Origin: Polaromonas sp. P2-4
GTDB taxonomy: Bacteria > Pseudomonadota > Gammaproteobacteria > Burkholderiales > Burkholderiaceae_C
Reading direction: 5' to 3'
Assembly: GCA_024703855.1 (NCBI GenBank)
Contig: CP087965.1
Coordinates: 2,658,001-2,722,000, forward strand
DNA length: 64,000 bases
The first letter of the stretch is position 1; every line of letters starts with the position of its first letter. The position numbers and the translations under genes were made by a program. Positions 8,598-16,220 of this stretch are shown piece by piece. The notes under the pieces are model-generated. The model did not search any database. It saw only the letters and a list, made by a program, of their open reading frames with translations, and had not been told where the DNA came from.

Positions 8598-9391
8598 GGT
8601 GGGGCTCCAGTCGTGGTGACAGCGGAAACAGTCGTAATGGCCAGCAGCAGGCCGCTGTACACGGCCTGGCTTAGCCAGAGTGAGAAATCGAGCGGGCCGG
8701 CCTGGTCCAGCGCCGCCGCCAGCGAGCCCCGACCTAGCAAGGCCGCCACGAAAGCCGCCTCGCCCGGCAGCGCGGCGCGCAGGCGCGGCTTGAAGCCCTG
8801 GCGCCAGACCAGCGCGGCCTCGCCCAGGCCGGCGCGCAGGCGCTGGCCGGCTTCTTCCAGCGTGGGGCTGGCCTCCAGGTGCGCCGTGACGATGCTGGCC
8901 ACCGGGTAAAAGCTGTCGATCACGGCCGTGCCGGGCGCCAGCCGCAGCGCCAGTTGCGCGGGCTCGTGCACCGTCAGCAGCGCCAGCGTGGCGAGCTCGG
9001 GCTCGGCGTCGGCCGCCGTGGCCGCGCGGTGCAGCGCCCATTCCACGCGCGCCACATCGGCCAGATAGGGCTCGTCGACCAGCTGCGCGCTGGCCGCCAC
9101 GAAGGCCGGCAGGGCCTCGCCCCACAGCGCCATATCGCCGCACTGCGGCGGCTGGGCATGCCACAGCGCGCAGGCCAGGGCCTCGAAACTTTCCTCGCCC
9201 AGCAGTTGGGCCAGCACCGGGTAGGACGCCTGCAGGCTGCGCTGGGCCAGCGCATGGCCGTTGCTTTGATAGGCTTGCAGGCCCCTGGCCCAGGCACCAT
9301 GGGTGTGAGGTGCTATTAATTTGCTAGCATCTTGCGGTGCGCCGAACAGCGCCATCAACAGGGCCTGCTGCTGTTGGGCGAGCGGACTCAT
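8594..9391 (-). CDS. bufC: BufC: DUF2063 partner protein of the bufferin-maturing enzyme
   Basis: A 265-residue protein with the DUF2063 (HvfC/BufC) N-terminal helical domain: [12 protein letters not shown], then [24 protein letters not shown] and a variable C-terminal domain. Family knowledge: it pairs with the DUF692/MNIO enzyme BufB to recruit and modify the BufA precursor. The start at 9391 (MSPLAQQQQ) overlaps the bufB stop by ATGA and is preferred over the upstream ATG at 9472. The 5' part of this gene (near 9311) contains a degenerate GCTAT/TAGC palindrome encoding ASKLIAP. Confidence 0.88.
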   Translation of the reverse strand: MSPLAQQQQALLMALFGAPQDASKLIAPHTHGAWARGLQAYQSNGHALAQRSLQASYPVLAQLLGEESFEALACALWHAQPPQCGDMALWGEALPAFVAASAQLVDEPYLADVARVEWALHRAATAADAEPELATLALLTVHEPAQLALRLAPGTAVIDSFYPVASIVTAHLEASPTLEEAGQRLRAGLGEAALVWRQGFKPRLRAALPGEAAFVAALLGRGSLAAALDQAGPLDFSLWLSQAVYSGLLLAITTVSAVTTTGAPP

Positions 9392-10251
9392 GTTGCCGCC
9401 TCGCGCGCTATGCGGTCGGCCTGGGCCACCTCGTCCAGCAGCACGTCCAGCGCGGGCAGTTCCGTGTCCCATTCGATCAGCGTGGGCACGGGGCCAAAAC
9501 GCGCCAGCGCATGACGGTACAGGGACCAGACCGGCGCGATCACGCGGCTGCCATGGTCGTCGATGACGATGTCGCCGCAGTCCTTGTGGCCCGCGAGGTG
9601 GATTTCGGCCACGGCCGCTGCGGGAATCGCGTCCAGCCAGTCACGGCACTGGGCCAGCGGGTCGACAGCCGCGTCCTGCAACCGCGCATTCAGCGCATTC
9701 ACATAGATGTTGTTCACGTCCACTAGCAGGCCGCAACCGGTGCGACTGGCCAGGCGGCTCAGGAATTCGGGCTCGGCCATCTCGCTGTCGTTCCAGTCGA
9801 TATAGGCCGAGAGGTTTTCCACCGCGATAGCGCTTCAGCCGGTCCTGCACGCGCTGCACATTGGCGGCCAGCACATCGAGCGCTTCGCGGTGAAAGGGAA
9901 TGGGCAGCAGGTCGGCGGCATGGACGGTCTGGCCGCCATCAGCGCTTAAGGGTCCGCGGGCAAAACAGACATGGTCGCTCACGCGCATTGGCTCCATGCG
10001 CTGCACCAGACGCGCGAGCTGCTCCAGATGCCAGGCATCGACGCCGGCGGCCGAGCCCAGCGCCAGGCCCACGCCGTGCAGGCTTACCGGGTAGTGCGCG
10101 CGGCCCTGGGCCAGCACGGCCAGCGCCGCGCCACCTTCGGCAAAAAATTCTCGGAATGGACTTCGATGAAGTCCAGCGCCGGCCGCTGCGGGCCTTCGGC
10201 CCTTTGCAGCAGCTCGCCGTAGTGCGGATGACGCCAGCCTATGCCTGTCAT
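9388..10251 (-). CDS. bufB: BufB: DUF692/MNIO iron enzyme maturing bufferins (two frameshifts)
   Basis: A 287-residue multinuclear non-heme iron-dependent oxidase with a TIM-barrel fold. It contains [15 protein letters not shown], a histidine-containing [57 protein letters not shown] and a C-terminal [12 protein letters not shown], with His, Asp and Glu residues at the metal-ligand positions expected for DUF692. The frame is broken by a lost T near 10149 and an extra base near 9830; together they cancel and the length is 288 codons. It is expected to convert Cys residues of BufA into sulfur heterocycles. Confidence 0.9.
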
Positions 10252-10263
10252 GCGGGGCTCCGG

Positions 10264-10563
10264 TCAGCTCTTTTTGTTCGCGTCTTTTTTCATCATCTCG
10301 ATCTTGGCCTTGGCCTGGGCGGCGGTCAGGCCCTTCATGCCGGCGCAAGTGCCCTTGGCCACGTATTTCCAGTCGGCAATGTCATTGCTGGCCTTGGTCT
10401 GGCCGGCGCAGGAGTGCAAGCCCGAGAAACTGGCGCAGTCGTTCTGGCCGGCCTGGGCAATGCCGTAGCATTTTTCCTTGCTCTGCGCGGCGACGGGCGT
10501 GGCGACCAGCAGGGTGGACAGCAGGGAAGCCGCTGCAGCGGCGATCATGGCATGTTGGTTCAT
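10264..10563 (-). CDS. bufA1: Bufferin precursor BufA, copy 1 (DUF2282)
   Basis: A 99-residue exported precursor peptide. A signal peptide ([19 protein letters not shown], then ATPVAAQ) is followed by a core with four cysteines: [20 protein letters not shown] and GTCAGM. This is the DUF2282 bufferin pattern; these RiPPs bind copper in the periplasm after modification. The C-terminus is Lys-rich. An AGGAG ribosome site lies 9 bases upstream. It is immediately upstream of bufB and is preceded by its own promoter-like motif. Confidence 0.9.
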   Translation of the reverse strand: MNQHAMIAAAAASLLSTLLVATPVAAQSKEKCYGIAQAGQNDCASFSGLHSCAGQTKASNDIADWKYVAKGTCAGMKGLTAAQAKAKIEMMKKDANKKS

Positions 10564-10631
10564 TTGGATGCTCCTGAAAGTTGAGGTTGGCTGTCAACCA
10601 GCCCGGGCCTCATGCTGCAGTGCTGGTTGAT

Positions 10632-10662
10632 GTTTAGTCTGCTCAAACAGCCCATTTCTTAC
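10632..10662 (-). promoter_or_regulatory. Candidate promoter of bufA1 (shared with bufA2)
   Basis: The minus strand reads GTAAGAAA, 12 bases, GCAGACTAAAC. Almost the same pair (GTAAGAAA, 11 bases, GCAGACCAA) lies upstream of bufA2. Two conserved blocks at promoter-like spacing before two paralogues suggest a common sigma factor, perhaps the ECF sigma encoded nearby. The start site is not known. Confidence 0.45.
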
Positions 10663-10716
10663 AAGTGGGCTTGAACACTTTGCAGACTATCGGCGCTGAG
10701 GTGGGGACGTGCTGAA

Positions 10717-11007
10717 TCAGCTCTTCGTGTCCATCATCATTTTGGTCTTGTCTTTGGCTTGCATGGCTGTCATGCCTTTCATGCCGGCGCAAGTGCCTTT
10801 GGCCACGTATTTCCATTCGTTGGCGTCGTCGCTCACCTTGGACTGGCCGGCGCAAGAGTGGCTGCCGCTCAGGTTGGCGCAGTCGTTTTGCCCGGCCTTG
10901 GCAATGCCGTAGCATTTTTCCTTTTCCTGGGCAACGGCAGGCGTTGCCACCAGCAGGGTGGAGAGCAGGGAGGCTGCGGCGGCAGCGATCAGGGCACGTT
11001 GGTTCAT
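10717..11007 (-). CDS. bufA2: Bufferin precursor BufA, copy 2 (DUF2282)
   Basis: A 96-residue paralogue of the following gene. It has a near-identical signal peptide, then KCYGIAKA, NDCANLSG, HSCAGQ and GTCAGM (four Cys) and a Met/Lys-rich tail. The start at MNQRAL (11007) is chosen over 11046 because CAGGAG lies 8 bases upstream and it matches the paralogue. It is the first gene of the five-gene set bufA2-bufA1-bufB-bufC-doxX. The 150-base gap before bufA1 contains a separate promoter-like motif. Confidence 0.9.
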   Translation of the reverse strand: MNQRALIAAAAASLLSTLLVATPAVAQEKEKCYGIAKAGQNDCANLSGSHSCAGQSKVSDDANEWKYVAKGTCAGMKGMTAMQAKDKTKMMMDTKS

Positions 11008-11079
11008 TTGGAAATCTCCTGTTAATTCGTCAAAGTTGAAAATCAACCAGGGCAGAAGCTGTTTCTGTCTGGTTGCGAA

Positions 11080-11107
11080 TTGGTCTGCCGGGCACCGGCT
11101 TTCTTAC
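11080..11107 (-). promoter_or_regulatory. Candidate promoter of bufA2
   Basis: GTAAGAAA (plus TTTCTTAC, 11100-11107) and GCAGACCAA (plus 11080-11088) are 11 bases apart, matching the element before bufA1. The leader to the bufA2 ATG would be about 70 bases. Confidence 0.45.
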
Positions 11108-11158
11108 AGACTTTCAGCTATTTTTAAGAAACAGGCAGACCGACCCGCCGGAACCAAA

Positions 11159-11743
11159 CTACAACAAGTCGGCGATGCGGTCCCAGGCCTCGGGCGGAAT
11201 GCGGCCCACGTAGCGCTCGACCACCTTGCCGGTTTTGTCGATCAGAAATGCTGCGGGGAGCTGGGCAGGCTTGCCGATGTTGTCCTGGTAGCCGCTCTCG
11301 CCGGTCCAGAGCTGCACAAAACGCTGCTTCACCGGAACCGTGCGGGAAATGATGCGTTCGTAGTCCAGGAAGTCCTGCGCCCGGGTGTCGGTGTTGACCG
11401 CCACCAGCTCGAAAGGCTTGCCGCTCCAGCCTTCGTAATTGGTGCGCAGCTCGGGCATTTTGTCGCGGCAGACGGCGCAGCCGGTTGACCAGAACATCAC
11501 CAGCACCACCTTGCCCTTCAGCGACGACAGCTTGAACGCGCTACCGTCCAGGGTCTTGCCTTCGATGACCGGGGTGGCCATGGGCTTGGCTGCCACCGAA
11601 GTTGCGGTTGCTGGCGCAGTGGTTTGCGCCCAGCCGCTGGGGACCAGGGCCACCACGGGCAGCCAGGCCAGCGCAGCAAGCAGCCGTGTCACCCGCGCTT
11701 TCGAATGGCGCGCGGCATGGCGCGGCGTGCTGACATGATTCAT
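11159..11743 (-). CDS. TlpA-like periplasmic thioredoxin-fold protein
   Basis: A 194-residue exported protein. An N-terminal signal segment (LLAALAWLPVVALVPSGWAQ) precedes a redoxin domain with LKGKVVLVMFWSTGC, the CAVC active site, FELVAVNTDT and a cis-Pro region PAQLPAAFLIDKTGKV. TlpA/ResA proteins reduce disulfides of secreted proteins. It sits 150 bases upstream of bufA2 on the same strand, so it may serve the Cys-rich bufferins; this is inference. The ATG at 11743 follows AAGGAG and is preferred over longer reads into the divergent sigma gene. Confidence 0.85.
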   Translation of the reverse strand: MNHVSTPRHAARHSKARVTRLLAALAWLPVVALVPSGWAQTTAPATATSVAAKPMATPVIEGKTLDGSAFKLSSLKGKVVLVMFWSTGCAVCRDKMPELRTNYEGWSGKPFELVAVNTDTRAQDFLDYERIISRTVPVKQRFVQLWTGESGYQDNIGKPAQLPAAFLIDKTGKVVERYVGRIPPEAWDRIADLL

Positions 11744-11887
11744 GAGGACTCCTTGTTGGCCGGCGCGCATGGCACCGGCGGCTTGTTTGTGTTGCCTGAA
11801 TGAGTATGCCGTGGGCGCGAAGTTCCGGGCAACAAAATTCCGCCGGTTTTGTGCACAAGCTGCGTGGCTGCCGCTAGACTGCCCCCC

Positions 11888-12454
11888 ATGCCGACCTTTG
11901 AAGAGCAGCTGGTTGAACACCGCGTCTACCTTATCCGCTTTGCGCGTTTGCAACTGCGCAACGACGACTGGGCCGAAGATGCCGTGTCGGAAACCCTGCT
12001 GGCGGCGCTGTCCAAGCCGCAGATGTTTGGCAACCGCTCGCAGCTCAAGACCTGGCTGATCGGCATTCTCAAACACAAGGTCATTGACCTGATTCGCAGC
12101 AACGCCCGGCTGGTGGCCATGCCAGATGCACAGGCTGACGAAGAGGGCGACGAGCTTGATCGGCTGTCATTCAAGGCGGATGGCCATTTTGCCGAAACGC
12201 CCAACGACTGGGGCAACCCCGACCAGACCTTGCAGCAGGTGCAATTCTTTGCAGTGCTGGACGCCTGCATGGAGCGCCTGCCGCCCGCGCTGGGCCGGCT
12301 GTTCCTGATGCGCGAATGGCTGGAACTTTCTTCGCAGGAGGTCTGTAAGGAACTGTCCCTCACGCCGACCAACCTGTATGTCCAGTTGCACCGGGCCCGC
12401 CTGCGTCTGCAGGAGTGCCTGAACATTCACTGGTTTGGCAAACACAGCACCTAA
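11888..12454 (+). CDS. ECF RNA polymerase sigma factor
   Basis: A 188-residue sigma-70 group 4 protein. Region 2 is seen in LIRFARLQLRNDDWAEDAVSE and LKTWLIGILKHKVIDLIR, region 4 in LPPALGRLFLMREWLEL and SSQEVCKEL...LYVQLHRARLRLQECL. It is divergent from the TlpA-like gene and followed after 36 bases by a zinc anti-sigma gene on the same strand. Bufferin loci in other bacteria are controlled by ECF sigma factors, so this one is the natural candidate. The start at ATG 11888 gives the standard MPTFEEQLVEH. Confidence 0.9.
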   Translation: MPTFEEQLVEHRVYLIRFARLQLRNDDWAEDAVSETLLAALSKPQMFGNRSQLKTWLIGILKHKVIDLIRSNARLVAMPDAQADEEGDELDRLSFKADGHFAETPNDWGNPDQTLQQVQFFAVLDACMERLPPALGRLFLMREWLELSSQEVCKELSLTPTNLYVQLHRARLRLQECLNIHWFGKHST

Positions 12455-12490
12455 TCTCTTCAGTCCATTCAAACCATTGGCTTTTTTGGC

Positions 12491-12739
12491 GTGAAACCGA
12501 ACATCACCTTGCTACGACGTACCTGCCGGCAGGCGGCCGCACTGCTGATAGCCCGCGAAGACCGCGCGCTGAGCCTGCCCGATCGCGTCGCCCTGAAATT
12601 GCATCTGCTGGCCTGCAAAGCCTGTCCAAATTTCGAGAACCAGGTGCTGACCCTGCGGGCGGCCATGGGAAAGTGGCGCCACTACACCCATGAAGTGGAG
12701 CGTGCGGGCCCTGGGGTTTCTGGCCAGCCGCCAGAATAA
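12491..12739 (+). CDS. Zinc-binding anti-sigma factor (short ZAS type)
   Basis: An 82-residue soluble protein starting at GTG 12491. It carries the zinc anti-sigma signature H-x3-C-x2-C in KLHLLACKACPNF near residue 38, plus an upstream Cys (RRTCRQAAALLIA). It lies directly after the ECF sigma gene, as ZAS partners do. There is no membrane helix, so it probably senses redox state or metal in the cytoplasm. The predicted sensing mechanism is inference. Confidence 0.8.
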   Translation: MKPNITLLRRTCRQAAALLIAREDRALSLPDRVALKLHLLACKACPNFENQVLTLRAAMGKWRHYTHEVERAGPGVSGQPPE

Positions 12740-13196
12740 AAGCCCCTAAGTGCCGAAAAATCGGCAATTCCGGCGGCAAATTTATGTAAATATTTGCCAA
12801 CTTGTTGCCGCAACCGTGGGAACGCCTGTGACACAGCGGCGAAGTTAAAGCGGCTTTAGCAAGCGGGTGCTTCTTGCGGGAACCATCGGTGTTGCCTCTG
12901 CCGGCAGGAAACCACGCCTCATTTTTCAAATGACCACCCCTGCATGTATGTAGGCACTGACTTTCCACAAAAACCAATTAAAACTTAGCTTTAATCAACT
13001 TCTGCGGACTTGATGTGGACGGCTTTGTCGGTGTTCCGGCCTTCTTTTGCTGGCCATCTTGTGCATTGACGGCGGCCTGATCCTTGACGATTTACTCCTA
13101 TGGCTTCGATGCCACAACACCCTTCACGCCAGCCGATAAACCGCAAAAGCCCCTGCTCATGCGGTCTGGCGCGAACTAGGTAGTAACGATAGTTGA
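12740..13196. other. Gap without a recognisable gene (12740-13196)
   Basis: About 450 bases between the anti-sigma gene and the promoter of the RRM gene. A GCCGAAAAATCGGC hairpin lies just after the anti-sigma stop and may be a weak terminator. The only open frame of note (12991-13251, minus) would overlap the RRM-gene promoter and matches nothing I know. I see no RNA gene. Confidence 0.4.
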
Positions 13197-13225
13197 TTGT
13201 GTTTTGAATAACTGGCGCATAATAT
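13197..13225 (+). promoter_or_regulatory. Sigma-70 promoter of the RRM gene
   Basis: TTGTGT (13197-13202) and TAATAT (13220-13225) are separated by 17 bases. The resulting leader is about 125 bases. Near its 3' end GGGAC (13314-13318) can pair with GTCCC (13350-13354), flanking the GAGGAG ribosome site, so translation may depend on leader folding. Confidence 0.55.
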
Positions 13226-13357
13226 AGGGGTGTGAATGGCAGCATTCGCACAAGTTAGGTGATCGGTCAGTTTCTTCGCTACAGCGGTACGTTTAAAGAT
13301 TTGTTGTGCTTTCGGGACCCCATCGCTTTTGTTATTGTGTTTTAGAGGAGTCCCTTC

Positions 13358-13818
13358 ATGGGCAACAAACTATACGTCGGCAACCTGCCTTACTCGGTGC
13401 GTGACGAAGACCTGCAACAATCTTTTGGCCAATTCGGCGCTGTCACCAGCGCTAAAGTCATGATGGAACGCGACACCGGTCGCTCCAAAGGCTTTGGCTT
13501 TGTCGAAATGGGCAGCGATGCAGAAGCCCAAGCAGCTATCAACGGCATGAACGGCCAGCCTTTGGGCGGCCGTAGCGTTGTCGTGAACGAAGCCCGTCCG
13601 ATGGAAGCACGTCCTCCACGTACCGGCGGCTTCGGCGGCGGTGGTGGCGGCTACGGTGGTGGTGCTGGCGGCGGTGGTGGCGGCTACGGTGGTGGCGGCG
13701 GTGGCCGTTCCGGTGGCGGCGGCAGCGACGGCGGTTTCCCGTAGCCCTGCACGGCGGCGGCGGTAGCGGCGGTGGCCGTTCCGGTGGCGGCGGCGGTGGT
13801 GGACGCGGCGGCTACTAA
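13358..13818 (+). CDS. RNA-binding protein, single RRM with glycine-rich tail (frameshifted tail)
   Basis: An N-terminal RRM of about 80 residues with RNP2 LYVGNLPY and RNP1 KGFGFVEM, followed by a Gly/Tyr/Arg-rich low-complexity tail (GGYGGG and GGRSGGGG repeats). Such proteins are abundant cold-inducible RNA chaperones in betaproteobacteria and cyanobacteria. The frame as written stops at 13744. The other frame continues as GGGGSGGGRSGG...GRGGY to a stop at 13818, so one or two indels near 13736-13752 are likely. The tail length is uncertain. Confidence 0.85.
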
Positions 13819-13897
13819 GCCCTGCCAGACCTTCATGCAGCTGGCTGATTAGCCAGCGCACCCCAGCATCTTCAGTCTTTGGCTGAAGGTGGCTTTT

Positions 13898-13932
13898 AAA
13901 AGGCTTCAAGACTTTGGTTTTGAAGCCTTTTT
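13898..13932 (+). terminator. Rho-independent terminator after the RRM gene
   Basis: AAAAGGCTTCAA pairs with TTGAAGCCTTTTT around a ten-base loop, ending in a T run. It lies 80 bases after the stop. Confidence 0.85.
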
Positions 13933-13935
13933 GCG

Positions 13936-13985
13936 TTATGGCCCCATCATCATGGGCACATGCAGCTATTGTTTTTATAGCAAAT
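13936..13985 (+). repeat. Dispersed twin-hairpin element
   Basis: ATGGCCCC, a short loop, TGGGCACATGC, then AGCTATTGTTTTTATAGC. Same layout as the copies at 8061, 19996, 35830, 37092, 42036 and 62384. Confidence 0.65.
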
Positions 13986-14048
13986 CGAATCTGCCTTGAG
14001 CGTTTCGCATTTCGCTTCCCCTTTTCAGTCAGCGCCCGGCAAACCAGA

Positions 14049-14825
14049 TCAGCGCTGGCCTTGCCGGTGCTTGCGGGCCCGACCTGCCAGGGCTTTGTCA
14101 AACACCGTATTGGGCAGCAGGCGCAGCAATTTGGCCACCACCCCCATCTGCCATGGGATGACGCGGTAACTGCTGCCGGCCTGAATGGCCGCAAAAGCCT
14201 TGTCGGCAAACGTCTCGGGCTTCATCAAAAACGGCATGGCGTAGCGGTTTTGCTGCGTCAGTGGCGTGTCGATATAACCCGGGCAAATCGTCACCACCTT
14301 CACGCCTGTGGCCTTGAGTTCACCGCGCAAGCTCTCGCAATAACTGATGAGCGCCGCCTTGCTGGCGCAGTAAGCCCCGTGGCCCGGCAGACCGCGTATG
14401 CCGGCCACACTGCCAATACCCACCAGCGCACCCGTGCCGCGTGCCGCCATGCTGGCGACAAACGGATGAAACGTGGCAGCCACACCGATATTGTTGGTGG
14501 CAAAGGTTTGCGTCATGACATCCAGATCGTCGCGCTCGGCGGTGTCCATGCCGACGCTGATACCGGCGTTGGCAATCACCACGTCAGGCACGCCCTGCGC
14601 GGCGATACAGGCCTGGCCTGCCGCCACAATGCTGTCGATTTCGGACACGTCAGCGCTATATATTTGATAGCGATTGTCGCCCATCGAATGCGCCTGTACC
14701 CACGATTGAAGCTCTGCAGTCCGGCGCGCCACCAAGGCCAGGCGGTAGCCTGCCTGGTAAAACCGCAGGGCCAGCGCTTGGCCAATGCCGCTGGAGGCAC
14801 CGGTGATGAAAACGAGTCTGGACAT
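14049..14825 (-). CDS. Short-chain dehydrogenase/reductase
   Basis: A classical SDR of 258 residues. The cofactor motif is FITGASSGIGQALAL at the N-terminus; the structural motif VVIANAGIS (NAG) is near residue 85; the catalytic SVAG serine precedes YCASK (Y-x3-K), and CPGYIDTPLT follows. ARR after the Rossmann strand suggests NADP(H). The substrate is unknown. It stands alone, convergent with the RRM gene and upstream on the same strand of nothing obviously related. Codons 57-62 include a GCTAT/ATAGC palindrome (14654-14672). Confidence 0.8.
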   Translation of the reverse strand: MSRLVFITGASSGIGQALALRFYQAGYRLALVARRTAELQSWVQAHSMGDNRYQIYSADVSEIDSIVAAGQACIAAQGVPDVVIANAGISVGMDTAERDDLDVMTQTFATNNIGVAATFHPFVASMAARGTGALVGIGSVAGIRGLPGHGAYCASKAALISYCESLRGELKATGVKVVTICPGYIDTPLTQQNRYAMPFLMKPETFADKAFAAIQAGSSYRVIPWQMGVVAKLLRLLPNTVFDKALAGRARKHRQGQR

Positions 14826-14907
14826 GATGAACCCTGGCGTGAATTGACGTAGCGGACTACCGTGGCGGCGTGCAACTGCCGCGTGCTAGCGGGTGGTTAA
14901 CGGGTGG

Positions 14908-15582
14908 TTAACGGGTGGGCTGGGCCGCAGACTTGGGCATTAGCACGCCTCTGACGCGGCCCTTGAGATCGGCCACCTGGTCCAGGTTGTCGTAGGCAAA
15001 GGTGTCGCCAGTGAACTGGTCTGTGCCCCGGATCAACACCACGGGTTTGTGGGACTTGAGGCGCTCATCGTTCAAAAATGCGTGCAAGAACTCACCGCGA
15101 AACTCCATGCGCGGGGTTTCCTTGCCGCTGACGTCGTGGCTGGCTTCGCGCACCACCAGCGCATTGCCCGTCAGCTGGACTTCCGAGCCATCGCCGTTGC
15201 TATAGGCCCGGTTGGCGGTTGCCGTGGTGATCTGCCCCTGAGCGTTGATGCTGCGAATCCGCACCTGGTCAATTTCCAGAATGTCGGTGTCGGGGAAATG
15301 CCGGCCCTCAACACCATAAATTTCGCTTTTGAGCTTGCCGCCTTCATCAAAGGTTTTGACGGTGAACTTGCGCATGAAATAGTCCACTTCGTGGCGGGTC
15401 TCTTGGGTCACGCCGGGCGCACTGAAGATCGGCGTGTTGCGCACCAGCCAGTAGGTGCTCAAGGCCAGCACCCCCATCATCAGCAGCGGCATGTACATCG
15501 CCATGCGGTTCCACAGGCGCTGCGCCGTGTGCCAGGCGCGCCACAGCGCGTCACCGTGGGAAACAGCCGGGCTGGTCGTCAT
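14908..15582 (-). CDS. lptC: LPS export component LptC
   Basis: A bitopic inner-membrane protein of 224 residues. One transmembrane helix (YMPLLMMGVLALSTYWLV) sits near residue 35, then a periplasmic beta-jellyroll with VDYFMRKFTVKTFDEGGKL, EIYGVEGRHFPDTD and VREASHDVSGKETPRMEFRGE. LptC accepts LPS from LptBFG and passes it to LptA. It is coupled to kdsC by ATGA overlap, forming the usual kdsD-kdsC-lptC run. The N-terminus is slightly longer than in enteric LptC. Confidence 0.9.
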   Translation of the reverse strand: MTTSPAVSHGDALWRAWHTAQRLWNRMAMYMPLLMMGVLALSTYWLVRNTPIFSAPGVTQETRHEVDYFMRKFTVKTFDEGGKLKSEIYGVEGRHFPDTDILEIDQVRIRSINAQGQITTATANRAYSNGDGSEVQLTGNALVVREASHDVSGKETPRMEFRGEFLHAFLNDERLKSHKPVVLIRGTDQFTGDTFAYDNLDQVADLKGRVRGVLMPKSAAQPTR

Positions 15583-16220
15583 TGGGTGTAATCCTGCAGC
15601 AGGCTGGCGTAGCGGCCGCTGGCGATCAGCAACAAATCACACAGCTCGCGCACGGCACCATGGCCGCCGCATGCCTGCGTGATGTGGTCGGCCTGCGCCC
15701 TGACCTCTATGTGCGCATTCACCGGCGCGCAGCTCAGCGCGACGCGGCGCATCACCGGCAGGTCGGGCCAGTCGTCGCCCATGGCCGCCGCGGCGCGCCA
15801 GTCGAGCCCCAGTGCCTGAAGTGTGAGCTCGGCAGCAGGGCGTTTGTCCTCCGTACCAAAGTGCGCATGCGTGATGCCCAGCGCTTGCAGCCTGGCGCGC
15901 AGTGCAGGGCTGTCGCGGCCACTGATCACGGCGGGCGTGATACCGGCTTTTTGCAGCAACTTCAGGCCATGGCCATCCAGCGTGTTGAAGCGCTTGAGGG
16001 TCTCACCGCGTTCGGACATGTAAAGGCCGCCATCGGTCAGCACGCCGTCGATATCGAAAAACGCGACGCGCACGCCTTGGGCCTTGAGCAGCAGCTCGGG
16101 CGCGAAATTCAGGACAGGCTTAACAAGCGTGGGGGCCAAATTTTCCGACGGGCCGCCCCCAGGAAAATCAGCCCCCTCGGGGGGCAGCGCAGTACGCGAA
16201 GCGACAAGCGTGGGGGTCAT
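15579..16220 (-). CDS. kdsC: KDO-8-phosphate phosphatase KdsC with repeat-derived N-terminus
   Basis: HAD phosphatase that dephosphorylates KDO 8-phosphate in LPS core synthesis. HAD motifs: VAFFDIDGVLTDGGLY (catalytic Asp pair), VISGRDSPALRARL, and MGDDWPDLPVM. The ATG at 16220 overlaps the kdsD stop by ATGA. The first ~35 residues (MTPTLVASRTALPPEG...) are translated from a dispersed intercistronic repeat and are absent from normal ~180-residue KdsC proteins. A later start within that region cannot be excluded. Confidence 0.9.
   Translation of the reverse strand: MTPTLVASRTALPPEGADFPGGGPSENLAPTLVKPVLNFAPELLLKAQGVRVAFFDIDGVLTDGGLYMSERGETLKRFNTLDGHGLKLLQKAGITPAVISGRDSPALRARLQALGITHAHFGTEDKRPAAELTLQALGLDWRAAAAMGDDWPDLPVMRRVALSCAPVNAHIEVRAQADHITQACGGHGAVRELCDLLLIASGRYASLLQDYTQ
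16122..16217 (+). repeat. Dispersed intercistronic repeat (ACAAGCGTGGGGGCC type)
   Basis: A roughly 95-base element bounded by ACAAGCGTGGGGGCC-like sequence with a central GCCCCCTCGGGGGGC palindrome and CCGACGGGCCGCCCCCAGG. Related copies lie at 38345-38535 and 44558-44745. Here it falls inside the 5' end of kdsC and is in frame. Confidence 0.8.

Noticed and set aside
12991..13251. Minus-strand open frame of 86 codons in the gap before the RRM gene
   Set aside because: It overlaps a good sigma-70 promoter and part of the leader on the other strand, has no ribosome site I trust, and resembles no family.
13620..13815. GGCGGTGGT repeats as a DNA satellite
   Set aside because: They are the glycine-rich tail codons of the RRM protein.
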